This document shows positions 62,893 through 64,000 of a DNA stretch of 64,000 nucleotides, one piece after another (positions within the stretch are counted from its first letter, which is position 1; each line of letters begins with the position of its first letter). The DNA lies in assembly GCA_036417435.1 (NCBI GenBank), contig CM070900.1:35813496-35877495 (forward strand), in the 5' to 3' direction. Source of the stretch: Inia geoffrensis. Its lineage: Eukaryota > Chordata > Mammalia > Artiodactyla > Iniidae. The notes below the pieces were generated by a model. It searched no databases and was not told the origin of the DNA. It worked only from the letters and a program-made list of their open reading frames with translations. The position numbers and the translations under genes were made by a program.

Positions 62893-63429
62893 CAGCAGTC
62901 CCCCTAATTCTAGGAGATTATGCGCCGAGACCCCCAGTAAATACCTGAAACCACAGATGGTACCAAACCCTATATACACTATGTTTTTTCCTATACATAC
63001 ATACCTATGATAAAATTTATCAATTAGGCACAGTAAGAGAATATCCAAATTGCTGGCATCACTACTGTTGTGTTTGGGGGCCATTATTAAGTGAAGTAAG
63101 GGTGACTTGCACAGAAGACAAGACCCTCTGTCAGCTGGTCCCTACCTGCCCCAGGACTGCAATACCAGGACCGTCGATCTGATAACTGAGACTAGAGCAC
63201 TACTAACTGAATAATGGGGGTCGCATATACTGCTCGGATATGCTGGAGAAAGGGATGATTCATGTCCCAGGTAGGAAGGCACAAGATTTCATCAAACTAC
63301 TCACAAAATCATGCAATTTAAAACTTACAAATTCTTTCTAGAATTTTCCATTTGGTATTTTGGGGCCATGGTTGACCACAGGTAACTGAAACTGTAGAAA
63401 GCAAAATCATGGATAAGGAGAGACTACTG
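62893..63429 (-). mobile_element. Tigger2-like (MER8-like) non-autonomous element
   Basis: About 537 bp. The ends are inverted: cagcagtcccccta at the start, and the complement of cagtagtctctcctt at the end, with TA on each side. The interior contains a remnant of the Tigger2-type 5' sequence in reverse (ggccattattaagtgaagta). Confidence 0.75.
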
Positions 63430-63439
63430 TACTATTATT

Positions 63440-63800
63440 CTCCCCTATTTCAGTCAGCTTCAACAACATAACAAACCATCCCCAAAATAATTCATGTACT
63501 CACAGCGCTGTGAGTGGGCAATTTGGGCTGGATGGCTGGGATCTCCTTCCACGAGGCCTCACATCCTCAGTGGCATCAGCCGGGCTTGTCACATGGCAGC
63601 AATGTCCTGAAAGAACAGAAGTTGCAAAGCCTCTTGACACCTAGGCTCAGAACTCACACACTATTGCCACCACATTCCTATGGAAGCAAGTCACAAGGCC
63701 AGCTCAGCTTCAGGGGGGTGGGAAAGTATACTCCACCTTTACTGGGGGAAGTTGCAAAGAAATTTGAGATCCTATGTAATCTACCCCATCCCATTCACAG
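63440..63800. repeat. Ancient dispersed repeat, family not named
   Basis: Landmarks 'catgtactcacagcgctg', 'gtcacatggcagc', 'ggaagcaagtcacaaggcc' are of the same sort as the repeat at 21985-22525. Weak evidence. Confidence 0.4.
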
Positions 63801-64000
63801 AGGGAGAAACTGAGGCAGAGAAATGTTCCATAAACATGGCACAGTAACCCAATTAACAATTGGGGAGACGCCATTCCAATCCCAGGAGTCTGAAACCAGA
63901 GCCCATACTCTTAGCCACAGAGCTCCACAACTGTGAGATGGCACTGGAGGGGCAGGTAGGGACCACGTGACAGAGGGTCTTGTCTTCTGGACATTCTTTT

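Larger units (their letters stand above)
61976..64000. other. Downstream intergenic sequence
   Basis: Contains a degenerate (ATCC)n-like stretch (about 61990-62065), MIR/L2-like sequence at about 62335-62600, a purine tract (62669-62748), a pogo/Tigger-type element (62893-63429) and an ancient dispersed repeat (about 63440-63800). No gene was recognised. Confidence 0.7.

Overview
This is a vertebrate nuclear DNA window from a mammal, almost certainly a cetacean. The evidence is the set of young tRNA-derived SINEs of the CHR type (the 'ggcttccctggtggcgcag' head). They occur in nearly identical copies with visible target-site duplications (TSDs), and there are no ruminant Bov-B/Bov-A elements. 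Long introns, consensus GT-AG splice sites, L1/L2/MIR remnants and Tigger transposons all fit. No bacterial genes, operons, CRISPR arrays or phage were seen.

The window holds one protein-coding gene, on the + strand: the 3' two thirds of ATP10B, a P4-type ATPase (lipid flippase). Thirteen coding exons between 9589 and 58955 splice together in one open frame of 924 residues plus stop. All reading phases agree at every junction. The exons encode, in order, the nucleotide-binding domain, the rest of the phosphorylation domain (TGDK and GDGAND motifs), transmembrane segments 5 to 10 and the cytoplasmic tail. The N-terminal part, including the DKTG phosphorylation site and membrane segments 1 to 4, must lie upstream of base 1.

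Layout: 1-9588 is intron with a nested L1/CHR SINE/CA repeat. 9589-31242 carries eight exons, with a near full-length but broken Tigger1 DNA transposon in the intron at 22660-25030. 31243-39048 is a repeat-rich intron with a large antisense L1. 39049-42156 carries three exons. 42157-52237 is a 10-kb intron built mostly of L1, SINE and pogo-like elements. 52238-52425 and 58496-58955 are the last two coding exons. The 3' UTR (with an antisense SINE) probably ends near a poly(A) signal at 61946. The rest is non-genic.

The most interesting non-coding observation is an L1 insertion at 57383-58397. Its 16-bp target-site duplication encloses about 170 bp of non-L1 sequence, with its own ATTAAA signal and poly(A) tail, downstream of the L1 body. 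That is the signature of an L1 3' transduction, and it lies about 100 bp before the last ATP10B exon. Other points are a recursive-splice-site-like motif at 27953-27995, a Cys-to-Gly change at an exon boundary in membrane segment 5, a C-terminal class II PDZ-like motif, and several nested or inverted transposons. I found no convincing new multi-gene system.
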